A stretch of 64,000 bases of DNA from Calothrix sp. NIES-4101 (GTDB lineage: Bacteria > Cyanobacteriota > Cyanobacteriia > Cyanobacteriales > Nostocaceae), in the NCBI GenBank assembly GCA_004296455.1, contig AP018280.1, positions 930,001-994,000 on the forward strand, in the 5' to 3' direction. Both the position numbers and the translations under genes were made by a program. The notes under the pieces are model-generated. The model ran no database searches. It saw only the letters and a program-made list of their open reading frames with translations, and was not told where the DNA came from. Shown here in pieces: positions 40,301-50,829 of this stretch. Position 1 is the stretch's first letter, and each line of letters opens with the position of its first letter.

Positions 40301-42910
40301 ATTTGTATCAATTTCTGCGGCAGATAATGGTATGATTTGAGACGGTGTTAATTCCTCAAATAAATCGCCTGCCTCATCATCAAAGAAATCAAACGATTCT
40401 TCTGTTTCCGGGAAAGAAATATCTAAATCATCCAGTTCGAAATCACCACTTTCGTTCATAGAAATAGCAGCATCTTGACTTGTCTCAAAAATCTCATGAT
40501 ACAAAGTTACTTCAAATAAACTTTCCTCTAATGCTTTACCAATATCTGCATTAGATTCAGGTTCTAATGATTGCTGTTCTTGTACTAATTCTGTTTGTGC
40601 CCAGAAGTCAACTATATCATCTTGCTGCTGAGAAAGTTCCCCATGGGCAAACTCAATAACTTCGGGTTCAAGACTATCAAACAGCATATCTAATGTATCT
40701 GCTGCTGGATTTGTAGATAAACTGTCATTACTTTCTGAATTTGCTAAGAAGTCATCAAATTCTAATTGTTTTTCTACACTATTAAAAGTCGCTATGTCTA
40801 CATCTTCCTGTTCTACAGGATGAACAATTTCGTTTAGTTCTAATTTACTTTCTGCTGGCAATTGGTCAAATTCTGGGTCAAATTCATCATTAGATTGTGG
40901 AGAACTTACCAGATTGCTATCTCCACTACTAGCTAAGTCTTGAACCCGATATTCAGATGCTTTACTATTATTAATATTTATATTATCAGGGCTATCTGGA
41001 AAATTTTTATCAGAAAATTCTAAGTTATCATTAAAACCAGAAGAAAATAAATTATCTTCCGTTTCCATTAAGTTTATATTAGTAGTCTCTAAATCATCTA
41101 AAAACTCAAATTCTTCGGGAATTGGCGCAATAATTGTATAGTCTTGCATCTCACGATAAGCATTGCTTAATTCCTCCGGAATATCGTGACTTAATTCTCC
41201 ACTTGCGGCTGATTCTGAAGGTTTTTCTAATGTTGGTTCATCCTCATCCAAAAAATTTCCAAATAGCTGCATTATGGTTAATTCTTCACTACCATTAGCA
41301 GCATGTTCGTGAATGCTAGTGCTATCTTCAAATATTAGTAAATCTTCAACTTCTCCAGCAGCCTCAGTATCAGTTTCACTTTCCTCTGAATTTGCTTCAT
41401 TGGTAACTACTATATCTACATTTTCTTCCCCGTTCCAATTCCCATCAAGTTCGGGTGCATCATCTTTAAATAGTTCATCAAGTTCAGTAAGCTCAGCAAT
41501 ACCAACTTCGGGGCCATGAGAATCGAGAATAATATTAGTTATTGCGGCTTCTCCTAACTCATCATCTACACTTTCGACATCAATATCTTCAATATCGATA
41601 GACAGGAAGTTAATATTTTCATTCTTATCTTGGGTAATATCTTTAGTAGTAAATAACGTCTCTTGCGAATCCCCATCTATTTGCGTAGACAACTCTAAGA
41701 GTGAATTGATATTGTCATTGCTATCTGCTGTTACCAATTCAGAGTTTAAATCGACAATATTTGTAGTCTCAGAGTCCATTTGTTCTGATAGTTCAAATAA
41801 AGACTCAACAACATCTTCATCTTTTGTTGATAACAAATCTTCCTCTGCTGTATTTTGATGATTGAAATCATCAGACATTTCAAACAGCGAATCAATATTA
41901 TGATCACTATCTTCAATATCCAAGCCAGCATGGGTCATAAAATCATAAATATCATCAGCAATTGTATTAGCTTCTGTATCCTCAGATGTCTGAGAACCAG
42001 TAGTGAGTTCCTCAAGAAAATCACTACTCAGTTCTAATAATTCAATTTCTGGTACACCCAGCAACACTTCAAGTTGTTGACTAATTTTGATTTCGGCATC
42101 TCTACCTGTTAAAGCAAGCTCTTGCGCTTGTTTAATATCTGTAATTACAACTTTCGCTAGCGTCAAATAACTATTATCTTGGTTAACGATCGCACTACCA
42201 CAAGCTCGGCACAAATGACACCAATTAGTTAAATTTAAATCATCACCTATTATTGCTAAATACTGACAGCAAGCCTCCAATCCTTTGCGATTTTCAGGTG
42301 TGGGTTCTTGTTTAAATAATTGCAACATGTTTCTCAATTTTTGCAGCACTTGGTTTTGAAACTGCTGCCAGCTATCTCCACTCGCAAGAGGTGTGATAGT
42401 TGACTGAATTGGTGTAGGAGTCGGTGTTAATGTAGGTGTAGGTGTCGTGAATAATTCGGGTTTTTCAATGTTGATAGTACCGCCTTGTTCCCCAACTAAT
42501 AACTCTAAATGTTCATGTAGCCAACCAAATACAGGTTCGGCTTCTGACATGATAGTATTAGCAGTTTCTTCTGATAAGCTAAAGGGACCACTGAGATGCT
42601 CTAATAGTGATTTTAAAGTATCAGAAACACCAAGAAATAAAGACTCCAATTTTTGATCAACTTGAATCGGATTTTCTTTTAAAACCTTAAAACAATCTTC
42701 TAATCGGTGTGCAGTTCTTTGAATACTGCTTAAGCCGAGCATGGCTGAACCACCTTTAATTGAATGTGCTGCCCGGAAAACTTCATTAATCATTTCTGGA
42801 TCATTTAAAGTCCCTTGCAGGTTTAACAAACCTTGTTCAATAGTATTTAGGTGGTCTCTGGCTTCTTCGATGAAATAACCTAAAATACGCTGTTGTTGTT
42901 CCGGTAACAT
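37385..42910 (-). CDS. hmpE: CheA-type hybrid kinase of the hmp cluster (HmpE-like)
   Basis: Central kinase of a pilus-motility chemotaxis system. It has 1841 residues: an N-terminal HPt (His49 in AAHSIKGGSAMLG), a second helical region to ~290, an extremely acidic low-complexity linker (~300-1170) rich in Asp, Glu, Ser and Asn, then CheA dimerisation and ATPase regions (HMLNNAIAHGIETPEER, GRGVGMDVV), a CheW-like domain and a C-terminal receiver with Asp in VFCDIEMPRCDG. It is the last gene of the run patA-like, cheY, cheW, mcp, cheA. A 25-codon exact duplication lies in the linker. PilL/PixL naming is also used for such proteins; the order fits hmp. Confidence 0.9.
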   Translation of the reverse strand: MLPEQQQRILGYFIEEARDHLNTIEQGLLNLQGTLNDPEMINEVFRAAHSIKGGSAMLGLSSIQRTAHRLEDCFKVLKENPIQVDQKLESLFLGVSDTLKSLLEHLSGPFSLSEETANTIMSEAEPVFGWLHEHLELLVGEQGGTINIEKPELFTTPTPTLTPTPTPIQSTITPLASGDSWQQFQNQVLQKLRNMLQLFKQEPTPENRKGLEACCQYLAIIGDDLNLTNWCHLCRACGSAIVNQDNSYLTLAKVVITDIKQAQELALTGRDAEIKISQQLEVLLGVPEIELLELSSDFLEELTTGSQTSEDTEANTIADDIYDFMTHAGLDIEDSDHNIDSLFEMSDDFNHQNTAEEDLLSTKDEDVVESLFELSEQMDSETTNIVDLNSELVTADSNDNINSLLELSTQIDGDSQETLFTTKDITQDKNENINFLSIDIEDIDVESVDDELGEAAITNIILDSHGPEVGIAELTELDELFKDDAPELDGNWNGEENVDIVVTNEANSEESETDTEAAGEVEDLLIFEDSTSIHEHAANGSEELTIMQLFGNFLDEDEPTLEKPSESAASGELSHDIPEELSNAYREMQDYTIIAPIPEEFEFLDDLETTNINLMETEDNLFSSGFNDNLEFSDKNFPDSPDNININNSKASEYRVQDLASSGDSNLVSSPQSNDEFDPEFDQLPAESKLELNEIVHPVEQEDVDIATFNSVEKQLEFDDFLANSESNDSLSTNPAADTLDMLFDSLEPEVIEFAHGELSQQQDDIVDFWAQTELVQEQQSLEPESNADIGKALEESLFEVTLYHEIFETSQDAAISMNESGDFELDDLDISFPETEESFDFFDDEAGDLFEELTPSQIIPLSAAEIDTNESPNYAQQPESLEFTPEFTQNISTTTENIDNESASLEIDIASVETKIVIFHKSDDADFNNENDSHQNLGDNLFDEEKSNHNILENEPTALTNAEIDFIDNLFGESTVPQLGEEHPDENNKNNFDKSNIPESKNLLPFIAETDIHTNESVLPSLNTQSEITDNVEHLQESFEESLEASMETHISEKSETSIPETIPSKDVPLIAVENSSFASEEINNLEKEASEDEDFAALDALLGNDTTPKSNADSLEDEDFAALDALLGNDTTPNVTSGFTAGAATVMGATTAKTDHLDEFGDLEKLLADADQSISAPTTGANAAKTQRVTARRTARFEQLMKVPVKHLDDMSNLVGELVVNRNTLEQDQERLRQSLDNLLIQVHHLSDVGARMQELYERSLLEASLLATRKGSFSNTANVVSHKDTDRGFSELEMDRFTPFHTLSQEMIELIVRVRESASDIDFVTEETERVARQFRQVTTQLQEGLTRARMVPFSQVTDRVKRGVRDNAIKCGKQVELVIEGQDTLIDKMILEHLTDPLVHMLNNAIAHGIETPEERQSKGKSPVGTITVRAFHQGNQTVISVSDDGAGIDPEQVKQKAIRVGLITPAQAKTMPRIEVYELLFQPNFSTRDQADDLAGRGVGMDVVRTSISEIRGTINTDSTLNKGTNFTIRLPLTLSICKALSCVSDKARVAFPMDGVEDTLDVPVRNIQKNSAGESFIYWRDTQLPFKPLKDLLTLNRQLSRGSVYGGNRDDDMVSVVVIRSGNTLIALQVDQVLSEQEIVIKQFEGPAPKPIGVAGATVLGDGRIMPIADVLEIIDIFQGRTSKQSAVTIFDAPNNGSTDNMGAKIDPTVLIVDDSITVRELLSLSFNKAGYRVEQARDGQEAWDKLRSGLPCDIVFCDIEMPRCDGLELLSRIQKEPSLNHLPIAMLTSRGADKHKQMAINLGASGYFTKPYLEEALLEAAARMLKGEKLVSNG
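39507..39634 (-). repeat. 75-base-period tandem duplication within hmpE
   Basis: Two identical 53-base copies (39507-39559 and 39582-39634) begin exactly 75 bases apart, so the reading frame is kept and the peptide EDEDFAALDALLGNDTTP appears twice. This indicates a recent in-frame duplication in the acidic linker. Confidence 0.9.
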
Positions 42911-43126
42911 AATTTTTAAAGTTAATAGTTATGAGTTAATAATTATTAGTAAAGGAGTTAATAGTTCTTCGTTAGAGTTGTAAATTTTCAGTTAGGAATT
43001 ATTCATTTGTAGGTTTTTAATTCAGCACCGTGAGTTATGAGTGATAATATCCTAATCTTTTAATTCCTAAATTCTCACATTGACTCTGAACTATTAACCA
43101 CTAACTATTAACTCCTAACTGACTAT

Positions 43127-46100
43127 TTATCTTGATTCGGCAGTTTCAACACGGAAACGTTCCACAGATGCAATCAAGTCTCGAGATACACCTACCAAGT
43201 GTTGTAATGCACCAGAAACTCGTTGTGCTTCTTGTGAGGTTTCTTGCGCTGTTAATTCTACCGATTGCATTACCTGCGCCACAGCACGGGAGGTTTCCGT
43301 TTGATCTACAGTGTCAGCAGTAATTGATCGCACGAGAATATCAATGCGGTTGGCAACATGGATAATGTTATCAAGCGATCGTTTTGCCTCTTCAGCCAGT
43401 CTCGTACCTGTAATTACTTGCTGTGTCCCTTCTTCCATCGCCGTCATTACCGAACTGGTTTCGCCTTGAATTTGCATCACGATTTGTTCGATTTCTTTCA
43501 GCGATTTTGCCGATTTATCTGCCAACTGACGAACCTCATCCGCAACGATGGCAAAACCACGTCCTGCTTCACCCGCACGTGCCGCCTCAATCGATGCGTT
43601 TAGTGCCAGCAAGTTGGTACGCGAAGCAATCTGCGAAATCAAAGCCACAATTTTGGAAATTTCTTGCGATGATTCTGCTAATCGCTTGACTTTTCGAGTA
43701 GTTTCTGCTACTGTTTCGCGAATTTCTAAAATACCCGCCACAGTATTTTCCACCGCTTCGCCACCTTTGAGAGCGATTTCACTGGCATCTCGCGCGACTG
43801 TTTCTGCTTCGCGTGCTGCTTCTGCCACTCGCTGAATCGAATCTGTCATTACCTGTACCGAATTTAAGGTAACAGCTAATTCTTCTGCTTGACGCAATGC
43901 ATCAGTTGATAACGCCCGTGCAAATGTTTCCGAATTTGTTGCTCCTTTGGTGACTTCTCGGGCGGCGACTTTCACCTGTTGGACGATATCGCGCAAATTT
44001 TGAATTGTTAAGTTAAAAGCATCTGCAACCGCACCTAAAACATCTGCCGTCACCTCTGCTTGCACTGTTAAGTCACCTCGCGCGGCACCTTCCACGTCGT
44101 CAAGCAAGCGAATTACCTGCCGTTGCAAGTTTTCTTTTGCTTCTTCCTGCTCGTGGGCTTTTCGTGTTGCCTCACTGGTGGTGGTAAAAATTACGCGAGT
44201 CATTTCGTTAAAGCCAGCTGCTAATTGTCCGAATTCATCTTCGGAATACACAGTAGCTTGTACTTCCAGGTTTCCTTGGCGCACCGCATCAAATTGGTTT
44301 TGTAAATCTTTGGTGGTGCGACGAATTTGCTTGTATGTCAGGTTACCCATAAATCGAGTAGTTGCACACCCCGCCAACCCCGCAGCTAACGCCATTACCA
44401 ACCCTGTATTGCGAATGGGAGCGCGTTCTTCCGGTTTGGAGAAAAAATTAGCTGAGACAAAGCTCACAGATGCTACGGCAAGGGCAGAAATTACGCCCAC
44501 AGTACCCGCAATAAACCATTGTTTTGTCTCTAAGGGAGCATTTTCTAAAGGTGCTAGCAAACCCTGCTCGACACTGACTTGGGGTTCAATGTGGCTGACA
44601 TCAGATTGGGTGAAAATTGGTACTGATTCTTGGGTGGAGGTGATGCTAAATAATTCATCTTCGCGTTCCCCTCCAGGGTTAGATTTGCCTAGATTTCGCT
44701 TACTACTGGTATTGCCAAAGTTAAGTGATTCTCCTAAAGAATCGCCAAAGTTACTACTTGTTTCTTTGCTTTTTGATTTCGCAAAAGATTTATCTGCTGA
44801 TGATTTCACGGCATCAAACGAATTTGAATGCAGCTGTTGCGAAGCCCCAAAAGTTGATTCTCCAGTTAAATCAAATCCAGGAATATTTCCAAAATCATCA
44901 AAATCATCAAAATCGTCTAAAAATTCAACATTTTTCTCCTGAGGAGTTTTGCCGCTAGTAATATTACCAGTAACATTACTAATGTCTCCAGTCGCTGAAG
45001 GTTTGTTGTCTGCTAGACTATCTGAGCCAAAGGCTGACTCAAAGGCTTCAAAATCAAAACTGTCATCGGCATCAAAACTATCTCGTGACGCGGTGTTTCC
45101 AGAGTCAGAGGTTTTTCCTTCTTGATTTAAATCAATGCTAAAGGTTGAAAACTCTGCGGGGCGTGTGTGCGTCTCTGTAGTTGATTGAGCAATATTTTCG
45201 CTGTCATCCTCAAGCTTGTTGGCAACAAAGTTATCTTGGCTGTGAACTTGGGAAGTATCTTTATCAGTTCCCGCTCCTACTTCTTGATCTCTTTTTTTAC
45301 TGATATATTGCGTCTCATCATTAATACTATCTATATTAAATTTAAAATTGCCTGCGGTATCAGCTTCGTTTGTTTCTCCAAAAAGTGAGGTAGGAGTTTC
45401 AAAAGTTGTACTTAAAGGTAAATCTAATTCCTCGAAGGGTGAATTATTCATATCTTCGGAAATTAAATTATTACTATCAATTGTGTTGCTAGTAAAACTA
45501 TTAGTAGGAATTTCATCTTGCCAAAATTCAGGCAATTCTAAGCCAGTCGGTTTTTCTTCTTCATCTGCATGACTTGTAGCTTGGTTGGGCTGAGATTTCC
45601 CCTTAGCAACAGATGCAAAAGGATTTTCATCTAAATTTCCTGAAATCTCCTCAGAGAGAGTTTCCAGCACCGCACTATCAGTGGGGATGTCAAAAGGATT
45701 ATTTGTAGAGTAATCTTCAAATACATTCCCGCTTCCATAGCTGTCACCAAGAGCATTTAAGTCAAAACTACTATTATTTAAATCTCCAAATGGCGATTCG
45801 TTATCTCCATGATGACTTTCAAATTCCCCTGGTTCGACTAAATCAGAGAAATTGATTTGCTCATTTTCTTCGATATCAGATACATCAATATCATCAAACT
45901 GTGCCTGGTATTGATGAATACTTTCTAAACCATTTTTGGCAAAACCAACAATTTCGACATCATTGCTTAATTCAAGTACTTTCTGATACTCATCTTTGGC
46001 AATATCGTATTTTTGTAACACATAGTAAACATGTCCCCGCAATAGATGGGTATTGGGGTCTTGTGGTAGAGAAATCACCACTTGGTCGATTAAAGTGGCT

Positions 46101-46180
46101 GCTTCTTCGTAACTTTGCTGTGCATAGGCTGTCAGAGCCTGCTGATAAATCTGCGCGTAATCTTCTATACTTGCTGCCAT
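43127..46180 (-). CDS. hmpD: Methyl-accepting chemotaxis protein of the hmp cluster (HmpD-like)
   Basis: Chemoreceptor of the pilus system, about 1017 residues. N-terminal TPR-like helices ([14 protein letters not shown]... to ~90), a long acidic Ser/Asn-rich region to ~530, two hydrophobic segments ([18 protein letters not shown] and [13 protein letters not shown]), HAMP, then a long coiled coil with the receptor signalling tip [37 protein letters not shown]. No GAF is present, unlike the phototaxis receptor PixJ. I chose ATG 46180, preceded by GGAGAC; ATG 46201 overlaps the cheW stop as ATGA and is also possible. The 216-base gap after it contains only AT-rich short repeats. Confidence 0.92.
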   Translation of the reverse strand: MAASIEDYAQIYQQALTAYAQQSYEEAATLIDQVVISLPQDPNTHLLRGHVYYVLQKYDIAKDEYQKVLELSNDVEIVGFAKNGLESIHQYQAQFDDIDVSDIEENEQINFSDLVEPGEFESHHGDNESPFGDLNNSSFDLNALGDSYGSGNVFEDYSTNNPFDIPTDSAVLETLSEEISGNLDENPFASVAKGKSQPNQATSHADEEEKPTGLELPEFWQDEIPTNSFTSNTIDSNNLISEDMNNSPFEELDLPLSTTFETPTSLFGETNEADTAGNFKFNIDSINDETQYISKKRDQEVGAGTDKDTSQVHSQDNFVANKLEDDSENIAQSTTETHTRPAEFSTFSIDLNQEGKTSDSGNTASRDSFDADDSFDFEAFESAFGSDSLADNKPSATGDISNVTGNITSGKTPQEKNVEFLDDFDDFDDFGNIPGFDLTGESTFGASQQLHSNSFDAVKSSADKSFAKSKSKETSSNFGDSLGESLNFGNTSSKRNLGKSNPGGEREDELFSITSTQESVPIFTQSDVSHIEPQVSVEQGLLAPLENAPLETKQWFIAGTVGVISALAVASVSFVSANFFSKPEERAPIRNTGLVMALAAGLAGCATTRFMGNLTYKQIRRTTKDLQNQFDAVRQGNLEVQATVYSEDEFGQLAAGFNEMTRVIFTTTSEATRKAHEQEEAKENLQRQVIRLLDDVEGAARGDLTVQAEVTADVLGAVADAFNLTIQNLRDIVQQVKVAAREVTKGATNSETFARALSTDALRQAEELAVTLNSVQVMTDSIQRVAEAAREAETVARDASEIALKGGEAVENTVAGILEIRETVAETTRKVKRLAESSQEISKIVALISQIASRTNLLALNASIEAARAGEAGRGFAIVADEVRQLADKSAKSLKEIEQIVMQIQGETSSVMTAMEEGTQQVITGTRLAEEAKRSLDNIIHVANRIDILVRSITADTVDQTETSRAVAQVMQSVELTAQETSQEAQRVSGALQHLVGVSRDLIASVERFRVETAESR

Positions 46181-46197
46181 TTCACTGTCTCCGAATT

Positions 46198-46728
46198 TCA
46201 TCCTGCCCACCGCGCACTCCGCAGTATTGCGGTCTGATCCAGCAGTCGCAGACACTGAGTGCTTTCTGCGTTTAACATCCATTCACCCCGTAGAAACGGA
46301 GCCATTGTATCGGGAAGATTAGTTGGTGCCACTAAATTTTTGACATCCAGCCAATCCATACCGCCGATTTCATCTACCGCTAAACCCACAATTGTTTCTT
46401 GTTCTTCAATTGCAATTACGGGTATTTCGGCTCTGTCGGTGTTTAATGCCGTTGCATCTCCAAGAAACTGCCCCAAATCTGCCACCCAAATAACTCGACC
46501 TCGTAAATTTAGAGTACCCAAAAGTAGAGGCGAAGCATTAGGAATGGGGGTAATTCTGTCAGGGCTGAGTTCGATGACTTCGCGAATCCCTGTTGCCAGT
46601 AGTGCAAACTCCTGATGCGAGGGAATAAAAAATCGCAAATGCAATTCACCTTCAGGACTTTCGACCTGAAATTCAGGACGAAATTGATCATCTCCACTGC
46701 CCACCAAAAAGTCCGGTTTACTAACCAT
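46198..46728 (-). CDS. hmpC: CheW-like adaptor (HmpC-like)
   Basis: Coupling protein linking the receptor to the CheA kinase. A single CheW domain in 176 residues: [45 protein letters not shown] and [11 protein letters not shown]. An N-terminal ~25-residue extension is not recognised. It lies 13 bases after cheY and abuts the receptor gene, clearly in one operon. Confidence 0.93.
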   Translation of the reverse strand: MVSKPDFLVGSGDDQFRPEFQVESPEGELHLRFFIPSHQEFALLATGIREVIELSPDRITPIPNASPLLLGTLNLRGRVIWVADLGQFLGDATALNTDRAEIPVIAIEEQETIVGLAVDEIGGMDWLDVKNLVAPTNLPDTMAPFLRGEWMLNAESTQCLRLLDQTAILRSARWAG

Positions 46729-46741
46729 GCTTTCTTTATCC

Positions 46742-47107
46742 TTATCCTCGCAGCAGTTGTTTGACTGTTCCTACCAGTTCAGTTGGCTGAAACGGTTTGG
46801 CAATGTAAGCATCTGCTCCCTGTTTCATTCCCCAGTAGCGATCAAATTCTTCTCCTTTGGAGGAACACATAACCACAGGGACATTTTGGGTCTTCGGGTC
46901 GGATTTTAAGCGACGGCAAACCTCATAACCATTCATTCGGGGCATGACAATATCCAAGACTACTAAATCGGGGGGTTCGCTGAGGATTGCTTCTAAAGCC
47001 TCAACCCCGTCACTAGCGTGGGTAACTGTCATCCCGCTCGCTTTCAGGAGGTCTGTAATCATCTCCCTCTGTGCGATACTATCTTCCACAATCAGAACTG
47101 TATTCAT
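46742..47107 (-). CDS. hmpB: CheY-like response regulator (HmpB-like)
   Basis: A 121-residue stand-alone receiver: VLIVEDSIAQREMI, phospho-acceptor Asp in LVVLDIVMPRMNGYE, Ser in CSSKGEE, Lys in AKPFQPTELV. In this cluster it is the PilH/HmpB-type regulator of the pilus motor. It follows the PatA-type gene by 86 bases and precedes cheW by 13. Confidence 0.94.
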   Translation of the reverse strand: MNTVLIVEDSIAQREMITDLLKASGMTVTHASDGVEALEAILSEPPDLVVLDIVMPRMNGYEVCRRLKSDPKTQNVPVVMCSSKGEEFDRYWGMKQGADAYIAKPFQPTELVGTVKQLLRG

Positions 47108-47193
47108 ATAAGCCTATCTACCTCCTGACGTAGATGTCCCTCAATATGGAACATTCCCTGAATCCCCGCAATCAATTAATGTATAAATTAATT

Positions 47194-48600
47194 CTATTCC
47201 TTGACAAATTTTATAAGCGATCGCTTTTTATTGGCTTCGGCAAATTCTTTGATATTATTTTGTACCCCTTCTAGGGTAGTATCGACAACTCTAGTATCAT
47301 TTTTATCTTTGTAATTGCAATTATCCCCAAGGTATTTTTTAATTAGCATTATTAACTCATGTTCGTGAAAGGGTTTAGCTAAATAGTCTGTTGCTCCAAC
47401 CATCTGGGCTTTTGTACGATTGATAAAATCATCTTGACTAGCCAGCAAAATAATTGGTAAAAATCGAAAAATTTTTGATTGTCGCAACATTGCACACATT
47501 TCGTAACCATCCAATTCTGGCATGGTAATGTCGCAGAGGATTAAATCTGGCTTGAGTGCCAAGGTGCGACTTAGTGCTTCTAAGGGATTTGTCAAGGCGA
47601 TCGCCTCAAAGCCTTGGGAATGTAAAATTGACTCGACCGATTTACAAACACTAATAGCATTATCAATACAAACAATTTTAATTTTGGGCTTTTCCTCTAA
47701 ATTTACCCCCTGACTATCATGAGTATGTATTATTTTTGGCGTATTCGTATATACTAGCTTCACCCAGCCTTGTTGTACGTAAGGAAATATTGCCTTAGCA
47801 ACAGTTAATATATCTCGGTTGAGATAGCGTGCTAGTTGACGTAGGGAAGTTTTTCCATCAGCCCATTGCTTGAGCTTATCGATAGTGGTTGTTTGCAGGG
47901 AGGCGCGTAACTGGATCACATCGGAGAGCATTGGCAACTGATCGGGTGATTGAATATATGGATACAGCTGTTTCCAACCTTGCACTTGTCTAGCAATTTT
48001 TGCCGCAATTGGTGCCGTTTGCCAAGTTGTTAACAGGGGTGCAAGTGGAGGAGTTACTTTAAAAATAAAATTTCCTTGCCGGAGATTTAATAAATCAAAA
48101 ATAGTTTCATCAATTAAGCCTTGGATAATAATCCGAGCTTGGGTAGGATTGATGATGTTTTGTTCGAGTAGTGCCCATAAATAACTGTATTCAGGAATCG
48201 ACTGCGACAAATTGGCAGTTAATAAGGTTTCATCAAGGCGCACTTTTACCCGATAATGGCGCAAATAATCATCCAACCGCGATAAACTGAGTCCGTGATC
48301 GGTTGCATAAATGATGTGACCATTCAGAAAAAAAACAAACCAACTACTTTGCTGGGAGTGGTCTAAAGAAGCTGGTTTGAACAAAATTTGGTTACTATTC
48401 GTATCCAATTGATTGTGGTATGAAGTTTGCGAACTACTGGCTCCACACTTAGTTATTAAGCTGTGCCGATCGCTATTCTTCATACCACGCTTGATTAAGC
48501 AATTACCATCGGTTTCGACCAATAGCACTCCTGTTTGCTGCCCCAATTCAATCAATTGCAGGATACTGCGAAGATCGATTTCATGTAAATTTCCCTGCAT
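47194..48600 (-). CDS. hmpA: PatA-type response regulator (HmpA-like)
   Basis: First gene of the chemotaxis operon, 468 residues. The N-terminal PATAN domain (MQGNLHEIDLRSILQLIELGQQTGVLLVE) spans to ~120, a middle helical region to ~310, and a C-terminal receiver ~320-440 with Asp in LILCDITMPELDGYEMC and Lys in AKPFHEHEL. This architecture is shared with PatA and with PilG/HmpA regulators. Position at the head of the cheY-cheW-mcp-cheA operon assigns it to the Hmp system rather than heterocyst patterning. Confidence 0.88.
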   Translation of the reverse strand: MQGNLHEIDLRSILQLIELGQQTGVLLVETDGNCLIKRGMKNSDRHSLITKCGASSSQTSYHNQLDTNSNQILFKPASLDHSQQSSWFVFFLNGHIIYATDHGLSLSRLDDYLRHYRVKVRLDETLLTANLSQSIPEYSYLWALLEQNIINPTQARIIIQGLIDETIFDLLNLRQGNFIFKVTPPLAPLLTTWQTAPIAAKIARQVQGWKQLYPYIQSPDQLPMLSDVIQLRASLQTTTIDKLKQWADGKTSLRQLARYLNRDILTVAKAIFPYVQQGWVKLVYTNTPKIIHTHDSQGVNLEEKPKIKIVCIDNAISVCKSVESILHSQGFEAIALTNPLEALSRTLALKPDLILCDITMPELDGYEMCAMLRQSKIFRFLPIILLASQDDFINRTKAQMVGATDYLAKPFHEHELIMLIKKYLGDNCNYKDKNDTRVVDTTLEGVQNNIKEFAEANKKRSLIKFVKE

Positions 48601-49038
48601 TTAGTTCCAAGGCACTCCTCATCATCCGGTTTGCACTTGATGCTATTGTGCCCATTTATATCTCGATATTTACAAATTGATGAAAATTAAGGGATTGAAC
48701 AATTAATAGACGCGAACATGGGAACATCAAAAAGCTTTTTTCTATCTCTCTTTATTTCTTTGTTTCCATGCCCCCACATCCTTCTGTCTAGGTCTTTTTA
48801 TGCTTGCTAATGCCAGTGATAACACGGTAGCCATCCCTGTAGCACTAAGGACACAATGTAATGACGTGGCAGACTAGTTGAATAAATTTCTGGTTAATTC
48901 TTATTTTAATAATGTCGCGTATATAAATAGTTATACCTATCTTATCTGTCATTAACTACGTCAGATCAGGTAAGCAACGTAGTTATTTAATGTATAGCTC
49001 TTAACAATATCCATAAGTGCATCAAAAGGAATAGAGGT
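48601..49038. promoter_or_regulatory. Divergent control region between hmpA and hmpF
   Basis: A 438-base AT-rich gap separates the two divergent motility transcripts and must contain both promoters. A small palindrome, AAAAAGCTTTTT, lies near 48728. I could not pick out a defined sigma-factor box. GTG 49039 is preceded by GGAATAGAG. Confidence 0.4.
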
Positions 49039-50787
49039 GTGCTGTATTTAGCAGAAGTACAAAAACAAAAAGGCGGTTTACTCAGTGGAGGTAAAGCTGA
49101 ACTGAAGCTTTTAGCTTGTCAGCGAAACGACCAAAGCTGGAGTTCTATACCGGATGAAGTAATTACCGCAGAGGAAGCTAGTAAGTTAAATGACGGCGCG
49201 TTGGTTATGGTGGAATTAAGTCCCCAACGCCAAGTGCAACGCATTCAAGAAGCTGGACGACCTTTAGTTAATATTTTGCAGAATTATTCTCGCCAAGTAG
49301 AAAAATTTAAGGCAAAAGAAGAAGAAATCGACCAGTGGAAGGAGTCGCTGACATTCCAAGCTCAGGAACTTAGCCGTCGTGAACTGGACATGGAAGATCG
49401 GTTGGCACAACTCCAACAGTTAGAGGATGAATGTCAAAATATCGACGCGGAAAAACAAGCAGTTGAAGCTTCCCGTGCGGAATTTGAACGCTTGAAAGAA
49501 GATATTGAACGCAATCGTCAAGAACTTGAAGGTGCTTGGGAGCATCTGCGAGGTGAGCAGCGTCGTTTGGAGGAATACCAGGCGGAATGTCAGCAGGGAA
49601 GTTTTGTTGATGCAGAACGTGCTGCGGGATTACGTGAGTTAATTGATCGGTTGGCAAATGCTTTACCGAATGTAGACGGGGTGCTAGAACATTTGGGTTT
49701 TGCTTTTGAGATGGCGGATATACAGCAGCAGTTGTTAAATCCTCATTGGCAGAAATTTGAGCAGCGCAAAACTGAGGTTGAGCAACAGCAAACAGAAATT
49801 GAGACTTTGTTGGCAGAATTGGCTGAGGTTCAAAATGAATTGCAGCTCAGTGAAACCGCTTTGAATCATCAAACATCTGAGTTGCAAGATAGTATTGCCA
49901 AGCTCAATAGCAAACAACAGCATCTTGGTATTTTAAAAGGATACCTACGCTATCAAGAAGATATGTATCAGCAAGTATATAGCTTGGCTGCCATGTCTGG
50001 AAGTGTAGCTCTAAATACATCGTTTGATATTGAAGCTTTACAATCCATGTCGTTGGAAGAGTTAGAGCAAACGGTACAGGATTTACAAGAAAAGCTAAAT
50101 ATTGATTCGAGCTTTGTCAACGATCAAGAACAAGAACTTAAGTATAAGCAAGAAACTATAGAAGACCTCAAACAAAAAGTTAGCCAAGCAGCAGAGAGCG
50201 ATCGCGCTGCCTATGAAGAAGAACTTGAAGATGAAAAAGACCTTTATCAGATGTTAAATGAAACACTGGTAGGACAACGGCGTAATTTAATACAACGTCA
50301 AGACCAATTACGGACACATCAAACAGTTCTACTGCAAAGACAAGGCAAAGCACCAAGTTGTGATAGCGAAAATCATGTTGATTTAAAGCCGATTTTGGCA
50401 CAAATAGAATCGCAACGTCTTACCCAATCTGAGGCGGTACAAAATCTGGAAAGCGAAATTGCCCAAATTCAAGCAAGTATAGATTTAGCTCAGGGGACGA
50501 TTGATAACCAAGCTCAAGAAATGGAGGAGCAACGCCAAGAGTTGAAAGTTAAACAAGAAAACTTACAACTGTTGCAAACTGCTTTAGCAGAAACAAAAGC
50601 GATATTAGAGTTCTATGAAGAGGAATTACAACCGATTCAGGATAGTGTCGATAGTTTGCGCCATAAATTACAAGCCGTAACCTCTTCTGTGACACAAGTT
50701 CAAGAATCTGGAGATTCCCAACTTCAGGCAGTTAATGAGATGCGACAAGCAATAATGAGTCTCATGACCCAAGCTGAGTTGGTGTAA
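49039..50787 (+). CDS. hmpF: HmpF, pilus motility coiled-coil protein
   Basis: Filament-forming motility protein required for type IV pilus activity and localised at cell poles in hormogonia of Nostoc punctiforme. It has 582 residues; a globular N-terminus (~1-80, starting MLYLAEVQKQKGGLLSGGKAELKLL) is followed by almost uninterrupted coiled coil rich in Gln, Glu and Leu. Translation starts at GTG 49039. It is transcribed away from hmpA-E, whose products it works with. The recognition rests on the distinctive N-terminus, the length and the context. Confidence 0.9.
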   Translation: MLYLAEVQKQKGGLLSGGKAELKLLACQRNDQSWSSIPDEVITAEEASKLNDGALVMVELSPQRQVQRIQEAGRPLVNILQNYSRQVEKFKAKEEEIDQWKESLTFQAQELSRRELDMEDRLAQLQQLEDECQNIDAEKQAVEASRAEFERLKEDIERNRQELEGAWEHLRGEQRRLEEYQAECQQGSFVDAERAAGLRELIDRLANALPNVDGVLEHLGFAFEMADIQQQLLNPHWQKFEQRKTEVEQQQTEIETLLAELAEVQNELQLSETALNHQTSELQDSIAKLNSKQQHLGILKGYLRYQEDMYQQVYSLAAMSGSVALNTSFDIEALQSMSLEELEQTVQDLQEKLNIDSSFVNDQEQELKYKQETIEDLKQKVSQAAESDRAAYEEELEDEKDLYQMLNETLVGQRRNLIQRQDQLRTHQTVLLQRQGKAPSCDSENHVDLKPILAQIESQRLTQSEAVQNLESEIAQIQASIDLAQGTIDNQAQEMEEQRQELKVKQENLQLLQTALAETKAILEFYEEELQPIQDSVDSLRHKLQAVTSSVTQVQESGDSQLQAVNEMRQAIMSLMTQAELV

Positions 50788-50829
50788 TCTTTAAGATAAG
50801 ATCGCCATCACAAATGAGCATGGATTTGT

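Noticed and set aside
44178-44942. A 254-codon frame opposite hmpD
   Set aside because: Antisense shadow of a clear receptor gene; Ser/Lys/Leu-rich mirror of its coding bias.
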